A stretch of 64,000 nucleotides of DNA from Peribacillus frigoritolerans (GTDB lineage: Bacteria > Bacillota > Bacilli > Bacillales > DSM-1321). The notes under the pieces are model-generated. The model was not told the origin of the DNA, searched no databases, and saw only the letters and a list, made by a program, of their open reading frames with translations. This document shows, piece by piece, positions 47,689 to 56,449 of the stretch; position 1 is the first letter of the stretch, and every line of letters begins with the position of its first letter. The stretch lies in the NCBI RefSeq assembly GCF_001636405.1, contig NZ_KV440950.1, positions 4,072,778-4,136,777 of the forward strand. The letters are read 5' to 3'. The translations under genes and the position numbers were made by a program.

Positions 47689-48041
47689 TGCACACCCTTC
47701 ACATTATTCTCATTTAACTTGAACCCTAGCGCTGCAGCTTTTTTCCAAATTCTCTCGTATGTACTAAGTTCAGCAACCTGCACTTTCAAATCATCATTCA
47801 CTTTACCCTGTTCTTCAATAGACGTTTCCACTAGCTGGATCTCTTTATTCGTTTCATAGATGGCCGCTTGATTAGAGACTATTTTCACTCCCATGAAGGT
47901 AACCATGATAGCAAGGGCACATAGTAAGAAAACTTCACCAATGGATATCTTCGCTTTACGGATGACCATTGTTTGCTGTGTCTGTTGCTGTTGTTGGTCT
48001 TCATATTGCTGTTCTTGTACTTTTTTGGCTATGGAACTCAT
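47685..48041 (-). CDS. ftsL: Cell division protein FtsL
   Basis: A 118-residue bitopic protein: glutamine-rich cytosolic tail (residues about 9-24), a transmembrane helix (IGEVFLLCALAIMVTFMGVKI) and an extracellular leucine-zipper-like coiled coil (NKEIQLVETSIEEQGKVNDDLKVQV). It forms the trimer with DivIB and DivIC that activates PBP2B-FtsW. It lies between rsmH and pbpB; GTGA overlap with pbpB. Confidence 0.95.
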   Translation of the reverse strand: MSSIAKKVQEQQYEDQQQQQTQQTMVIRKAKISIGEVFLLCALAIMVTFMGVKIVSNQAAIYETNKEIQLVETSIEEQGKVNDDLKVQVAELSTYERIWKKAAALGFKLNENNVKGVQ

Positions 48042-48073
48042 TCATGTTCCCCCTCACTGATTTTTTTCTGTAA

Positions 48074-49015
48074 TCATTGCTTTTCGGCGATTCTTAGCTT
48101 AGCCGACCGGGAACGATTATTCCCTTCCAATTCTTCTTCTGAAGGTAAAATCGGTTTTCTCGTAATTATTTTCATAGTTGGCTTGAATTCATCCGGGATA
48201 ACTGGAAGTCCAGGCGGAAGATCCGGCATGCTACTGGCCTTTTTAAATACCGTTTTACAAATTCTATCTTCGAGCGAATGGAATGTAATGACAGATATTC
48301 TTCCCTCTTTATCCAAAAGCGAAATGGCCTGCTCCAGGGAATCTTCAAAGACACCAAGTTCGTCATTCACAGCGATCCTTATTGCTTGGAACACTCGTTT
48401 CGCAGGGTGTCCGCCTTTACGTCTTGCCGGGGCGGGTATCCCATCCTTAATTAATTCCACAAGTTCGAACGTCGTTTCAATCGGTTTTATTTCACGTGCC
48501 GCTTCAATTTTCCTGGCAATTTGTTTCGAAAACTTTTCTTCTCCATATTGGAAGAAAATTCTCAGTAAATCATGGAATGACCAAGTATTCACGACATCAT
48601 AGGCAGAAATGGCTGCACTTTGGTCCATCCTCATATCCAATGGTGCATCATGGTTATAGCTGAAACCACGCTCCGGTGTATCCAATTGCGGGGATGACAC
48701 ACCTAAATCATAAAGGATCCCGTCCACTTTCTCGATTCCCCGGGCATTCAACTCTTTTTTTAAGTATTTAAAATTATTAGGAACAAGAACAATACGTTCG
48801 CCATAGCTTTCCAATTTTTCCTTAGCATTCCGAATCGCCGTTTCGTCCTGATCAAAAGCATAAAGCCTGCCCTTGTCAGAGAGCTGTGAAAGTAAGTATT
48901 CGCTGTGACCGGCTCCTCCTAAAGTACAATCCACATAAATTCCATCAGGTTTGATGTTCAATCCATCAACCGTCTCTTTTAATAACACTGTTGTATGTTG
49001 AAACATGCTAGACAT
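48074..49015 (-). CDS. rsmH: 16S rRNA (cytosine(1402)-N4)-methyltransferase
   Basis: A 313-residue SAM-dependent methyltransferase (MraW). N-terminal [18 protein letters not shown] motif [16 protein letters not shown] at about residue 28, the [10 protein letters not shown] motif and C-terminal [11 protein letters not shown]. It methylates C1402 of 16S rRNA near the P site. It follows mraZ in the classic dcw order. Confidence 0.96.
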   Translation of the reverse strand: MSSMFQHTTVLLKETVDGLNIKPDGIYVDCTLGGAGHSEYLLSQLSDKGRLYAFDQDETAIRNAKEKLESYGERIVLVPNNFKYLKKELNARGIEKVDGILYDLGVSSPQLDTPERGFSYNHDAPLDMRMDQSAAISAYDVVNTWSFHDLLRIFFQYGEEKFSKQIARKIEAAREIKPIETTFELVELIKDGIPAPARRKGGHPAKRVFQAIRIAVNDELGVFEDSLEQAISLLDKEGRISVITFHSLEDRICKTVFKKASSMPDLPPGLPVIPDEFKPTMKIITRKPILPSEEELEGNNRSRSAKLRIAEKQ

Positions 49016-49058
49016 CCTTCCAATCGGTTATTGAGTGACTCTATTTCTGAGGGCAGCC

Positions 49059-49490
49059 TTAAATATCAAAGCCAATCATATTTTCTGCTATCTCAGCGAA
49101 AGAATCCTCCGAAGCTGAAAAATAGTTTTCCCAAAGGGATTTGCTCCAAATCTCAATACGATTGGTAACACCAAGAATTACACATTCTTTTTCCAATTGG
49201 CCATATGAAGTAAGCGGCGTGGGGATATTAATTCGCCCTTGTTTATCAATTTCGCATTCTGTAGCTGCAGAAAAGAAAAAACGGGTAAAGGCTCGGGCAT
49301 CTTTTTTTGTTAAAGGCAGGGCTTTCAGCTTTTCTTCTAGCAGCTTCCACTCTTCCATAGGGTAACCAAATAAACATTGATCAAGTCCGCGGGTAAGGAC
49401 AAATTGCTCCCCGAGATTTTCCCTGAATTTCACCGGGACTATCAAACGGCCCTTTATATCGATGTTATGATGGTACTCTCCCATGAACAT
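49059..49490 (-). CDS. mraZ: Transcriptional regulator MraZ
   Basis: A 143-residue protein with two AbrB-like SpoVT domains, each with a DxxxR-type motif ([17 protein letters not shown] and [15 protein letters not shown]). MraZ forms ring oligomers that bind repeated boxes upstream of its own gene and regulate dcw transcription. The ATG at 49490 (MFMGEYHHN) is the conserved family start; the ribosome site is poor (GGGGGT). A phased repeat upstream fits its operator. Confidence 0.95.
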   Translation of the reverse strand: MFMGEYHHNIDIKGRLIVPVKFRENLGEQFVLTRGLDQCLFGYPMEEWKLLEEKLKALPLTKKDARAFTRFFFSAATECEIDKQGRINIPTPLTSYGQLEKECVILGVTNRIEIWSKSLWENYFSASEDSFAEIAENMIGFDI

Positions 49491-49499
49491 ACCCACTAC

Positions 49500-49545
49500 C
49501 CCCACATTCTAATCTCAATGTACCACATTCCCCCACCTTTCTCCA
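49500..49545 (-). promoter_or_regulatory. Putative MraZ operator with 10-bp phased TGG boxes
   Basis: On the minus strand TGGAG (49541-49545), TGGGG (49531-49535) and TGGTA (49521-49525) are spaced by exactly ten bases; a fourth TGGGG at 49500-49504 is 21 bases further. MraZ of other bacteria binds TGGGN boxes with five-base spacers, the same 10-base phasing. The position, 30-55 bases before mraZ, fits autoregulation. Confidence 0.65.
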
Positions 49546-49549
49546 CTTG

Positions 49550-49576
49550 TTTTTACTTTCTCCTTCCAAGTAAAAA
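49550..49576. repeat. Inverted repeat upstream of the mraZ boxes
   Basis: Perfect nine-base arms TTTTTACTT and AAGTAAAAA with a nine-base loop, directly upstream of the phased boxes. It could be a regulator palindrome or a weak hairpin; role unknown. Confidence 0.5.
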
Positions 49577-49832
49577 TTACCTTCTTTTCTTATTAAGTTT
49601 ATTTAGCCAAATTATTCAAAGAAACGTGCATTTCCCTCGAATGCACTCAAACTAAGACGCAGGCCCACCATTACTGTCGAAGCCCCGCCTGACAAGTACT
49701 CAGGAAACAGAAAAAAAGACAGGCTTTAGCACCTGTCTTTTTTCACATTTCAATCCCTCCATCAGGATTGGTTTGTGGCAACCGTATTCAATATGATCTA
49801 TCCGCCACTTTCCCCCAAAACGGATGGTTTTT
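49577..49832. other. mraZ upstream region, no gene
   Basis: Between bshC and mraZ there are about 340 bases. They hold the bshC terminator, the inverted repeat and the MraZ boxes. No convincing coding frame was seen, and no strong sigma-A promoter could be picked by eye. Confidence 0.6.
49711..49746 (-). terminator. Terminator of bshC
   Basis: Arms AAAAAAGACAGG and CCTGTCTTTTTT with an eight-base loop and T runs on both strands; on the minus strand it ends the bshC transcript. Confidence 0.9.
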
Positions 49833-51461
49833 CTAAATGAAAATCAATTTATGCTGATTATTGAAGCGATAGTCCAGTTTCATCATATCCCTTACGAGCT
49901 CTGGCCCATATTGATTCAAGTAATAAAACACATTCCAAATCCTCTCCTGGGGTGATTCGAGAGGGTACAGCGAATTTGCTATCCGATCATATTTTTTCAA
50001 GATGACCGAATGTCGTTCCTTTGTACGGTCACCGATTTTGCCATACATGAAATTCAATTGCTTTTGAATGAATTCAATGTTCTTGTTCAACATCGGCTCG
50101 AGGCCCCTATCCAAAGAGACAGCGTGGACAAAAAGCTTTTCATGGTTCTCTTCAAGCTGTGATTTCAGCGTCCCGAACAGGGTGTCAATCGTTTCATCTT
50201 TAACGGAAGCAAGGTAACTATCCACAGCATTAGCGGTTCCTTCAGTCAGAACAGTTTCCAAACTGAGTTCCATTTCTTCAAGGTCGCTTTGGATACTCCG
50301 CTCCACCAGCGTGATATTCAACCTAGGAATGATTGGCGGCATTTTCATGGAAAACAACTCAAACACTTTTTTTAATTCTGCCCAATAGGCTATTTCCCCT
50401 GGCCCAGAAACGAATGCCAATACAGGGAAAAGCATTTCCTGCATGAGCGGGCGTGTAATGACATTGTTGCTTAATCGTTCTGGATGATTTCTGGCTATCT
50501 GCAAGAGTTCATCCCCGGTAAATGATACCTCACCGTTTTTTCCGCTGAAACCGCCTTCTACGCGTTCGAGTAAACATCGATCTTTTTTTTCTGGATCATA
50601 ATAAAATAAATTAGCGGCGCGTTTATCCATTTCAATCATTTTTGCATACCCTTTCGCATGCATGAATGATTGCTGTTCCTCGACCACTTCAGCAATCCGT
50701 CCACTTTCATTGACCATCGATTCAAAGTATGCCTTCTCAATTCGCCTTAAATCCGGATCTCCGGCATCGACTAGTAAAAGGCCATATTCTTTGAACCATT
50801 CATGAATCAGCTCGGCGAAGAAATCGACGAAGGTATTCGATCTCTTAATGGTTTCCTTCATATCAATCAGGAGTTTGTTCGTAAATTCCGTTTCTCCATA
50901 AGTTTCAATGATTTCCTCAAGCCACTTCTCTGCCTTTTCCGTTTCCAGCTCCACATCAGAAACCATTGTTTTATATGGCTGGTAGGAAGGATAGGTTTTT
51001 TTATCGGGTTTTCCGTTTTTCATAACATAAACATGATTGACCTCAGCCAAATCATGATCTTCTCCAGCTATCCAAAAAACCGGAATGACTGGCTGCCCCA
51101 GTTTTTTTTCCTGTTCTTCCGCAAGCTTAATGATCGATATCACTTTATGAATGGTATACAGCGGCCCTGATAATAACCCTGCCTGCTGTCCTCCAATCAC
51201 AACAACGGAATCATCCCTGCGCAACCTTCCAATATTACCCTTAACTGCCTCACTGAATGAAAGACGAGACATGTATTGTTGTATGTAATCCGACAATTCA
51301 TCACGTGAAAAAGAGCGGTTCATCAATTCTTCATATCTATTGTGATAAATGTCAGGCTTAGACAAGTCATAGTGAAAATAATCCTCCGTTTCAAGACGGT
51401 TTTGTAAATAGTCCGATGCAAAACGGTTTAAAGATGGTAACGCGAGATCTTTCATCTCCAT
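49833..51461 (-). CDS. bshC: Bacillithiol biosynthesis cysteine-adding enzyme BshC
   Basis: A 542-residue protein. It joins cysteine to glucosaminyl-malate, the last step of bacillithiol synthesis. Family marks are VVIGGQQAGLLSGPLYTIHKVISII (nucleotide-binding-like core, residue about 85), FWIAGEDHDLAEVNHVYV near 135 and the long C-terminal coiled coil (450-510). Reaction assignment comes from B. subtilis YllA. ATG follows AAGGGAGAAC. It comes after ylbQ and DUF3397 and is followed by mraZ, as in B. subtilis. Confidence 0.94.
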   Translation of the reverse strand: MEMKDLALPSLNRFASDYLQNRLETEDYFHYDLSKPDIYHNRYEELMNRSFSRDELSDYIQQYMSRLSFSEAVKGNIGRLRRDDSVVVIGGQQAGLLSGPLYTIHKVISIIKLAEEQEKKLGQPVIPVFWIAGEDHDLAEVNHVYVMKNGKPDKKTYPSYQPYKTMVSDVELETEKAEKWLEEIIETYGETEFTNKLLIDMKETIKRSNTFVDFFAELIHEWFKEYGLLLVDAGDPDLRRIEKAYFESMVNESGRIAEVVEEQQSFMHAKGYAKMIEMDKRAANLFYYDPEKKDRCLLERVEGGFSGKNGEVSFTGDELLQIARNHPERLSNNVITRPLMQEMLFPVLAFVSGPGEIAYWAELKKVFELFSMKMPPIIPRLNITLVERSIQSDLEEMELSLETVLTEGTANAVDSYLASVKDETIDTLFGTLKSQLEENHEKLFVHAVSLDRGLEPMLNKNIEFIQKQLNFMYGKIGDRTKERHSVILKKYDRIANSLYPLESPQERIWNVFYYLNQYGPELVRDMMKLDYRFNNQHKLIFI

Positions 51462-51570
51462 TTCTGTTCTCCCTTTCTCTGCAACTACAATTCTTTTTAG
51501 AGTATAACATTCCGGTTTAAGAAAACAAAAGAAGTTGCCCAGCAGCAGAAAATTGATGCGATGTTCTATG

Positions 51571-51963
51571 TTATGTAGTCAATATCTTCGTAATACTTGT
51601 AATTATTCCAATGGAAAACAATAGAAGGTAAGCCACGAAAAAAAAGGCGAAGTTCACTCTCCAAAAACCCTTTAATACCTTATGGAAAATGATTTCTTCT
51701 TTTACCTTGTAATGGACAAGAACCACCACGAATGCGTTGATGATCATGATGAGCATGATCACCCAAATAATTTGCATATCCCAGATCGTAATGATCAAAT
51801 AATGGACGGATAATACGAACAGCAGCGTACTCATGTCCATTGCAAATTGAACGGAGCGCCGATGGTTTCCAGTGAATTGCTTGGCACCTATAAAAAAAAG
51901 TATATACCCTACGAAAGGCAAGGTAATAAATATCGCGGCAAGGCTTGAAACTACGTACGGCAC
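51571..51963 (-). CDS. DUF3397 family membrane protein
   Basis: A 130-residue integral membrane protein with four hydrophobic segments (about 5-25, 42-60, 64-82, 105-127). It resembles the DUF3397 family, which is common in Bacillaceae between the ketopantoate reductase-like gene and bshC. No function is known. It starts four bases after ylbQ ends and is probably cotranscribed with it. Confidence 0.78.
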   Translation of the reverse strand: MPYVVSSLAAIFITLPFVGYILFFIGAKQFTGNHRRSVQFAMDMSTLLFVLSVHYLIITIWDMQIIWVIMLIMIINAFVVVLVHYKVKEEIIFHKVLKGFWRVNFAFFFVAYLLLFSIGIITSITKILTT

Positions 51964-51967
51964 ATCC

Positions 51968-52852
51968 TCATCCCCCCTGAGACTCTTTTCCTTTGACCAT
52001 CTTATATAGAGAAGACGTCAGGCAATCACTTTTCCCTTTACTCTTTGCCTCCGAGAGGATATGACCCAAAATGGCATCAATTTCCGTTTTACGGCCATTT
52101 TCTAAATCTTTTAGCATGGAAGATCGATTTTCCGCAGTTGCCATGCAAACGGATTTCACATGTTCAAATGACTCATCCTTATTTTGAACTTCCAAAATAC
52201 CGGAGATTTCTTCAAAAAGATCTTGAAATAATTGGTAGTAAAAAGAGTTAGTGATTAAACCGCCATTTTCCACACCAAGTATCGCCGTTAATGGATTTAT
52301 CACAGCATTGACGACAAGCTTAGCCATCAGCATCGAGTGAAAATCTTCACTCTTCGTAAAAGGAAAATGATCGATCCTTTCATTCACTAGCGATAGTTGC
52401 TCAAGTTCCCCGCTAAAGGAAGCGATCCTTGTCATGCCGAGTCCCGTATGCTCCACGGTATTCCCGTCATGTTTCAATGCTCCATGCTCCACTACCCCCA
52501 CATATATGTTCGGGGATTGAAGCTGCTTTAAATAAGAAATATGCCCATAACCATTCTGCAAGAATAGCAATGGAACCTGAAAATCTTTGATCCTAGGCAG
52601 TATTTGCGGCAGGTGATATTGCTTGACGGCCACTATAAGAAGATCCACATCCGATATCCCTTCATCCAGCCCCTTGGAAATGATGCCCGTCTGCAGTCGG
52701 CTTTCGCCATCAGCAATAAGACGGATTCCATCACGTTGGATGATGAACGCCTGATCCGCAGTATGGGTATAGAGAGTCACATTATGCTTTTCACTTAAAC
52801 GGGACGCAAACAACAGCCCTATGGCCCCTCCGCCAATGATTCCAATTCTCAT
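51968..52852 (-). CDS. ylbQ: 2-dehydropantoate 2-reductase family protein (YlbQ-like)
   Basis: A 294-residue NADP-binding protein of the PanE family. The N-terminal Rossmann motif RIGIIGGGAIGLLFASRLS, the LIVAVKQYHL segment and the conserved KLVVNAVINPLTAILGVENG motif (about 180-200) are present. PanE reduces ketopantoate to pantoate for CoA synthesis. B. subtilis has a second enzyme-like source (ilvC), so the role as the main PanE is inferred. GGAAGG ribosome site. Confidence 0.88.
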   Translation of the reverse strand: MRIGIIGGGAIGLLFASRLSEKHNVTLYTHTADQAFIIQRDGIRLIADGESRLQTGIISKGLDEGISDVDLLIVAVKQYHLPQILPRIKDFQVPLLFLQNGYGHISYLKQLQSPNIYVGVVEHGALKHDGNTVEHTGLGMTRIASFSGELEQLSLVNERIDHFPFTKSEDFHSMLMAKLVVNAVINPLTAILGVENGGLITNSFYYQLFQDLFEEISGILEVQNKDESFEHVKSVCMATAENRSSMLKDLENGRKTEIDAILGHILSEAKSKGKSDCLTSSLYKMVKGKESQGG

Positions 52853-53323
52853 GATAACCTTCCTTACTTTTTGAAATATATTTACTATTTTATCACATTA
52901 TCTTTTTTAGCCTGCATGAATTTTCCCATCGTTGGAAAACACAGCCAATCCGATTGAATGAAACGATGGAACTTCCATTAACGATGGCCCGTCATAAAAT
53001 ACCAATGGAAAGAATGATTAATACGCCATTGAAGATATAATATTTTCTTCTTTAAGTGTTAATTTAATGGTATATTAGATACGAAAAGCTTAGCCATTTT
53101 GAAGACTTTACAGGAACAAAAGATAACTCCAAACTCACCCCAAAGAAATTGAAGGGAAAAGGGCGGGGAATAAAAGGCTATAAGCATTTAGTAAGCTAGG
53201 ATAAGTCGATGATGTCATACTAGATTTAACCTAAGTTGAAATTCCACATGGCAAAGATCAGTGGGATGACTTTCAAAGGGTACTATCGGAAGAGGTTTAT
53301 CAGAATTAAGGGGGAGCTTTTTT
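52853..53323. other. Divergent intergenic region between ylbQ and the GNAT gene
   Basis: About 470 bases. It must contain promoters for both directions, but no clear -35/-10 pair could be chosen. The sequence is AT-rich around 53035-53085. No supported gene and no notable repeat were seen. Confidence 0.5.
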
Positions 53324-53812
53324 ATGGAATACAAGGTTGAACGATTACTTGTAAATTTTAAAACGCTTGAGGAATTCAAAAAATTCAAAGAATACGGGAT
53401 ACAGGAACTGTCCATGCTAGATGATTTAGAAGGTAACATCATTGAAAATGACAGCCAATCACCTTTTTACGGAATCTTTTATGGCGATAAACTTGTAGCT
53501 CGAATGAGCCTTTATAAAAGAAGCGCTAAATTTGACCAGTATTTTGACAATTCCAGGGATTTCCTTGTTCTTTGGAAACTTGAAGTCCTGCCTAACTATC
53601 AGAAAAAAGGTTATGGAAGAGCTTTGGTCGAATTCGCCAAAAGCCTGAACATGCCTATCAAAACTAACCCAAGAGTCCATTCACAAGACTTTTGGAAAAA
53701 GATGGGTTTTTCTGCTGTTTCCTATGATTTGGACAGGGACCTCGGAGAAAACCCGCTGATTTGGAGCCCATTTGACGTACAAGATAAGAAAGAAATAGAT
53801 ACACAAGAATAA
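53324..53812 (+). CDS. ylbP: GNAT-family N-acetyltransferase (YlbP-like)
   Basis: A 162-residue GNAT protein. The acetyl-CoA binding motif A is visible as WKLEVLPNYQKKGYGRALVEFAKSL at about residues 88-112. The substrate is unknown. It aligns in position and size with B. subtilis YlbP. GGGGGAG ribosome site. It converges with rsfA, and the two share a terminator. Confidence 0.88.
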   Translation: MEYKVERLLVNFKTLEEFKKFKEYGIQELSMLDDLEGNIIENDSQSPFYGIFYGDKLVARMSLYKRSAKFDQYFDNSRDFLVLWKLEVLPNYQKKGYGRALVEFAKSLNMPIKTNPRVHSQDFWKKMGFSAVSYDLDRDLGENPLIWSPFDVQDKKEIDTQE

Positions 53813-53824
53813 GGAAGCATCAAG

Positions 53825-53857
53825 AAAATGCGGGCGGATTTTCCCACCCGCATTTTT
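53825..53857. terminator. Bidirectional terminator between ylbP and rsfA
   Basis: Arms AAAATGCGGG-GG and CC-CCCGCATTTT with flanking A and T runs on opposite strands, between two converging genes. Confidence 0.9.
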
Positions 53858-54477
53858 TATTTATTGACCCTTTCCAAATTACCATTCTTATCCATTTGGA
53901 AACTCACCTTCGGATTCGCCTTTTCGTCCTCCTGGACACTAAGTTTTCTTGCGCGCTCCATGATCTGCATTAACGCACGATAATCTTCCTCAACAGCTTT
54001 CAGGTTTTCCTTAAGCAGGACATTCTCTTCCAGTAATCGGACATTTTCCCGTTCAAGAAATAGGGAACGCTCAGAAATCCGTTCTTTTTCCTTATTATCA
54101 AGCTGAAAGAATTCATCCATTTTGGTTAAATATAATATAACTTCCTGAAGGGTAATAGATTCTTTATCTTCATGCTCGGGCGTTATTTCTTCAATCGTGA
54201 CATTTTCGACCGTTGCAATCGAATCCCTTTCCACTTCAGGATTATTGACTACCTGTTCTTTCCTTTGTTTTTTCGCCAGCTCTATCCCTGATTTATATTG
54301 CTTCCTAACAAATGAATTCCAACGGAACCCACAAGCAGCAGATGTCCTCGATAACTGTTTCCCCACTTCTTCAAACGCCTTTAATTGTGTACTGCCTTCC
54401 CGTATATGCCTCAGTACCACTTCAGCCAACAACAGATCCTCATCATGAGTCCATGCATCTTGTCTCGCAATCGTCAT
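53857..54477 (-). CDS. rsfA: Prespore-specific transcriptional regulator RsfA
   Basis: A 206-residue protein with an N-terminal Myb/SANT-like DNA-binding domain ([38 protein letters not shown], residues 8-63), an acidic linker, and a C-terminal coiled coil at about 115-185. In B. subtilis RsfA is made in the forespore under sigma-F/sigma-G and fine-tunes the sigma-F regulon. AAGGAGGTAGAGAG ribosome site. The short upstream region was not resolved for a sigma-F promoter. Confidence 0.92.
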   Translation of the reverse strand: MTIARQDAWTHDEDLLLAEVVLRHIREGSTQLKAFEEVGKQLSRTSAACGFRWNSFVRKQYKSGIELAKKQRKEQVVNNPEVERDSIATVENVTIEEITPEHEDKESITLQEVILYLTKMDEFFQLDNKEKERISERSLFLERENVRLLEENVLLKENLKAVEEDYRALMQIMERARKLSVQEDEKANPKVSFQMDKNGNLERVNK

Positions 54478-54556
54478 CTCTCTACCTCCTTAGCAAGTTT
54501 TAATTCATAATATGCACATGCTAGGAAAGATAGAAGATATATAGAGCGTGTAATAT

Positions 54557-55321
54557 TTATTTTTTCTTATTTAGAAAACGCTCGACTGCAGCATGATGCT
54601 CATCACTCGCCCACAGTTTGGAACATTCCCGGATTTCCGCATCCATTCTTCCTTTAAGCCCGCTATCCTGCCATTTATGCACCAGCAATCGTTTATAGGC
54701 CATCAATACCCCTGTCTCATGGCGAAGAAAATCTTCCGCAAACCATTCCCATCCATCCGTACCTTCTCCGACTATCTCATCTACGAAGCCAAGTTCCTTC
54801 GCTTCCTCAGCTTTATGTATTTTTGCATCCAATAATAGCTTTAGAGCTTTTTGCTCTGGTATTTTTTCAAGTAAAAGCGAAGCTCCGCCCCAGCCAGTCG
54901 TTATTCCTAGGGTACCTTGTACAAACCCTAGCCTAGCTTCCCTCTTTGCTAACCTGAAATCACAAGCTGTCGCTATTTCGCATCCACCGCCGAAAGCACT
55001 TCCATTGATTAGCGCTATTGTCGGTTTTGGGAATACTGCTAGTTTATACAGAATTTCACCCATTTTAGATAACATAGCAAAGGCCTCTTCTTCTGTATGC
55101 AAATCCTGAAATTCCTTTAGATCCCCGCCTGAACAGAACGCCTCAGAGCCCGCCCCGGTCAGGACCAGCAACTTAACTTCATCATCGCATGCAGCTTCCG
55201 ATAATATCGACTCAAGGTCGTCCATCAGCTGATAATTCACGGCATTCCTTTTCTCCGGCCTATTAAATAGGAGCTTCATGAAACCGCGTTTACCCTTTTC
55301 AACTTCAATCACCTGATCCAT
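54557..55321 (-). CDS. Enoyl-CoA hydratase/isomerase family protein
   Basis: A 254-residue crotonase-fold protein. Acyl-CoA binding and oxyanion-hole motifs are CSGGDLKEF (about 67) and ALINGSAFGGGCEIATACDFRLA (about 98-120). The usual second catalytic glutamate position reads LGITTGWGGASLL, with no obvious Glu at the canonical site, so it may not be a classical hydratase. It lies between rpmF and rsfA, where B. subtilis has no such gene. The ATG at 55321 (GGAGAAGGTG site) is chosen because the longer frame runs through the rpmF terminator. Confidence 0.85.
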   Translation of the reverse strand: MDQVIEVEKGKRGFMKLLFNRPEKRNAVNYQLMDDLESILSEAACDDEVKLLVLTGAGSEAFCSGGDLKEFQDLHTEEEAFAMLSKMGEILYKLAVFPKPTIALINGSAFGGGCEIATACDFRLAKREARLGFVQGTLGITTGWGGASLLLEKIPEQKALKLLLDAKIHKAEEAKELGFVDEIVGEGTDGWEWFAEDFLRHETGVLMAYKRLLVHKWQDSGLKGRMDAEIRECSKLWASDEHHAAVERFLNKKK

Positions 55322-55389
55322 GTAAACACCTTCTCCAAAATCATCGGCAAACGCGAATGATTCAAAATATTCTGCCAAATACATTTGTA

Positions 55390-55420
55390 AAAAAAGCACA
55401 GAGAAAAATCCCTGCGCTTT
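55390..55420 (-). terminator. Terminator of rpmF
   Basis: Minus strand AAAGCGCAGGG, loop, CTCTGTGCTTTTTTT; arms pair with two mismatches. It lies 50 bases after the rpmF stop codon and upstream of the enoyl-CoA hydratase start. Confidence 0.78.
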
Positions 55421-55469
55421 GATTAGCGTGTTGCATCAAGAGAGCTAAACTCTCAAGTAGGTCAAGAAA

Positions 55470-55643
55470 TTATTTTGCGACAACTTCTTTTCCTTTATAT
55501 GTTCCACATTCTTTACAAACGTGATGTGAAAGAGTCATTCCACCACAGCTCGGGCATTCTACCATACCAGGTACTTGAAGCTTGAAGTGTGTACGACGTT
55601 TTCTTTTTACAGTTTTCGACGTTCTTCTAAAAGGTACAGCCAT
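55470..55643 (-). CDS. rpmF: 50S ribosomal protein L32 (zinc-binding form)
   Basis: A 57-residue basic protein starting [20 protein letters not shown] after the initiator Met. Two CxxC pairs (CPSCGG and CKECGTY) make it the zinc-binding C+ paralog of L32. ATG at 55643 follows AAGGAGGTGGG; a GTG three codons earlier is rejected because L32 proteins start MAVP. It follows ylbN in the conserved yceD-rpmF order. Confidence 0.97.
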   Translation of the reverse strand: MAVPFRRTSKTVKRKRRTHFKLQVPGMVECPSCGGMTLSHHVCKECGTYKGKEVVAK

Positions 55644-55708
55644 TATTCCCACCTCCTTAAAAAATATAAAAAAGCTGGAAAAATCGGATTAACGATTTTT
55701 CGTTCCAA

Positions 55709-56230
55709 TCAAGATTCTTTATTGTTGTCAAAAAAGTCGGCAAGCTTTGCAAATCTCGGATCAACCTTATGCTCATTTTCCTCTTCGGAAATAACAGCCC
55801 AGTCTTTCCCAGATTGAGGAGCAGCTTCATTCGAATCGACATCCTCACAAAAAACCTGCATCGGAATTTCTAGCAATAAATTTTCTTTAATTACCGGTAT
55901 TAGGTCTACAACGTCGCCTTCCACAACAGTGACATCATCTCCGTAGAAATCTGTGCCATCTGCCTTTAAAAGAAAGGTTTCCTTTGTATCAATATCAATC
56001 GGATATTTAACGTCTACCAGTGTACGGGAGCAAGGTAATGTTAATTCACCTGAAAGATGCAAGTGAAAAGTAATCTCGGTCGAGCTGATATCAGCTCTTC
56101 CTTCTACTCTGATCGGAGAAACATCGCGAATTTGCGGGTCTCTTTCTCTAATGTCCAAGACATCCACCAGTTCATCAAACCGTAAATCTTTGTCCCGAAT
56201 TTTTTGAAGTTGACTAATCGTCCATTTCAA
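55709..56230 (-). CDS. ylbN: YceD/DUF177 family protein YlbN
   Basis: A 173-residue DUF177 protein. It has the conserved C-terminal EVDVVDLIPVIKENLLLEIPMQVFCED-like stretch (about 110-140) near the family cysteine. Members are linked to 23S rRNA or ribosome assembly in plants and bacteria. It is encoded with rpmF behind a consensus promoter and diverges from tmcAL. Confidence 0.9.
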   Translation of the reverse strand: MKWTISQLQKIRDKDLRFDELVDVLDIRERDPQIRDVSPIRVEGRADISSTEITFHLHLSGELTLPCSRTLVDVKYPIDIDTKETFLLKADGTDFYGDDVTVVEGDVVDLIPVIKENLLLEIPMQVFCEDVDSNEAAPQSGKDWAVISEEENEHKVDPRFAKLADFFDNNKES

Positions 56231-56258
56231 ATGAAATCACCTCAAGGCAACAAAAATA

Positions 56259-56287
56259 ATTATAGCTTTCAATTATAAGTTTGTCAA
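56259..56287 (-). promoter_or_regulatory. Consensus sigma-A promoter of ylbN-rpmF
   Basis: TTGACA (56282-56287) and TATAAT (56259-56264) on the minus strand with a 17-base spacer, a perfect consensus match, 29 bases before the ylbN start. Strong expression fits a ribosomal protein operon. Confidence 0.88.
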
Positions 56288-56449
56288 TATTTTTTCTTTA
56301 CACTATAATGTAGTCATCCTAACTGATTGTCTAAGTTTAATGAATCATTTCTAACAAAAAATCCAGACGATTACTTATAGTAATTTTACTTGAAATACTA
56401 TTTTAGCACTAAGTTGATAAAATACAAAGTTTTTCTCTGAGGTGAACGA

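Noticed and set aside
53215..53442. 75-codon minus-strand frame across the ylbP start
   Set aside because: It overlaps the start of ylbP antisense and has no ribosome site.
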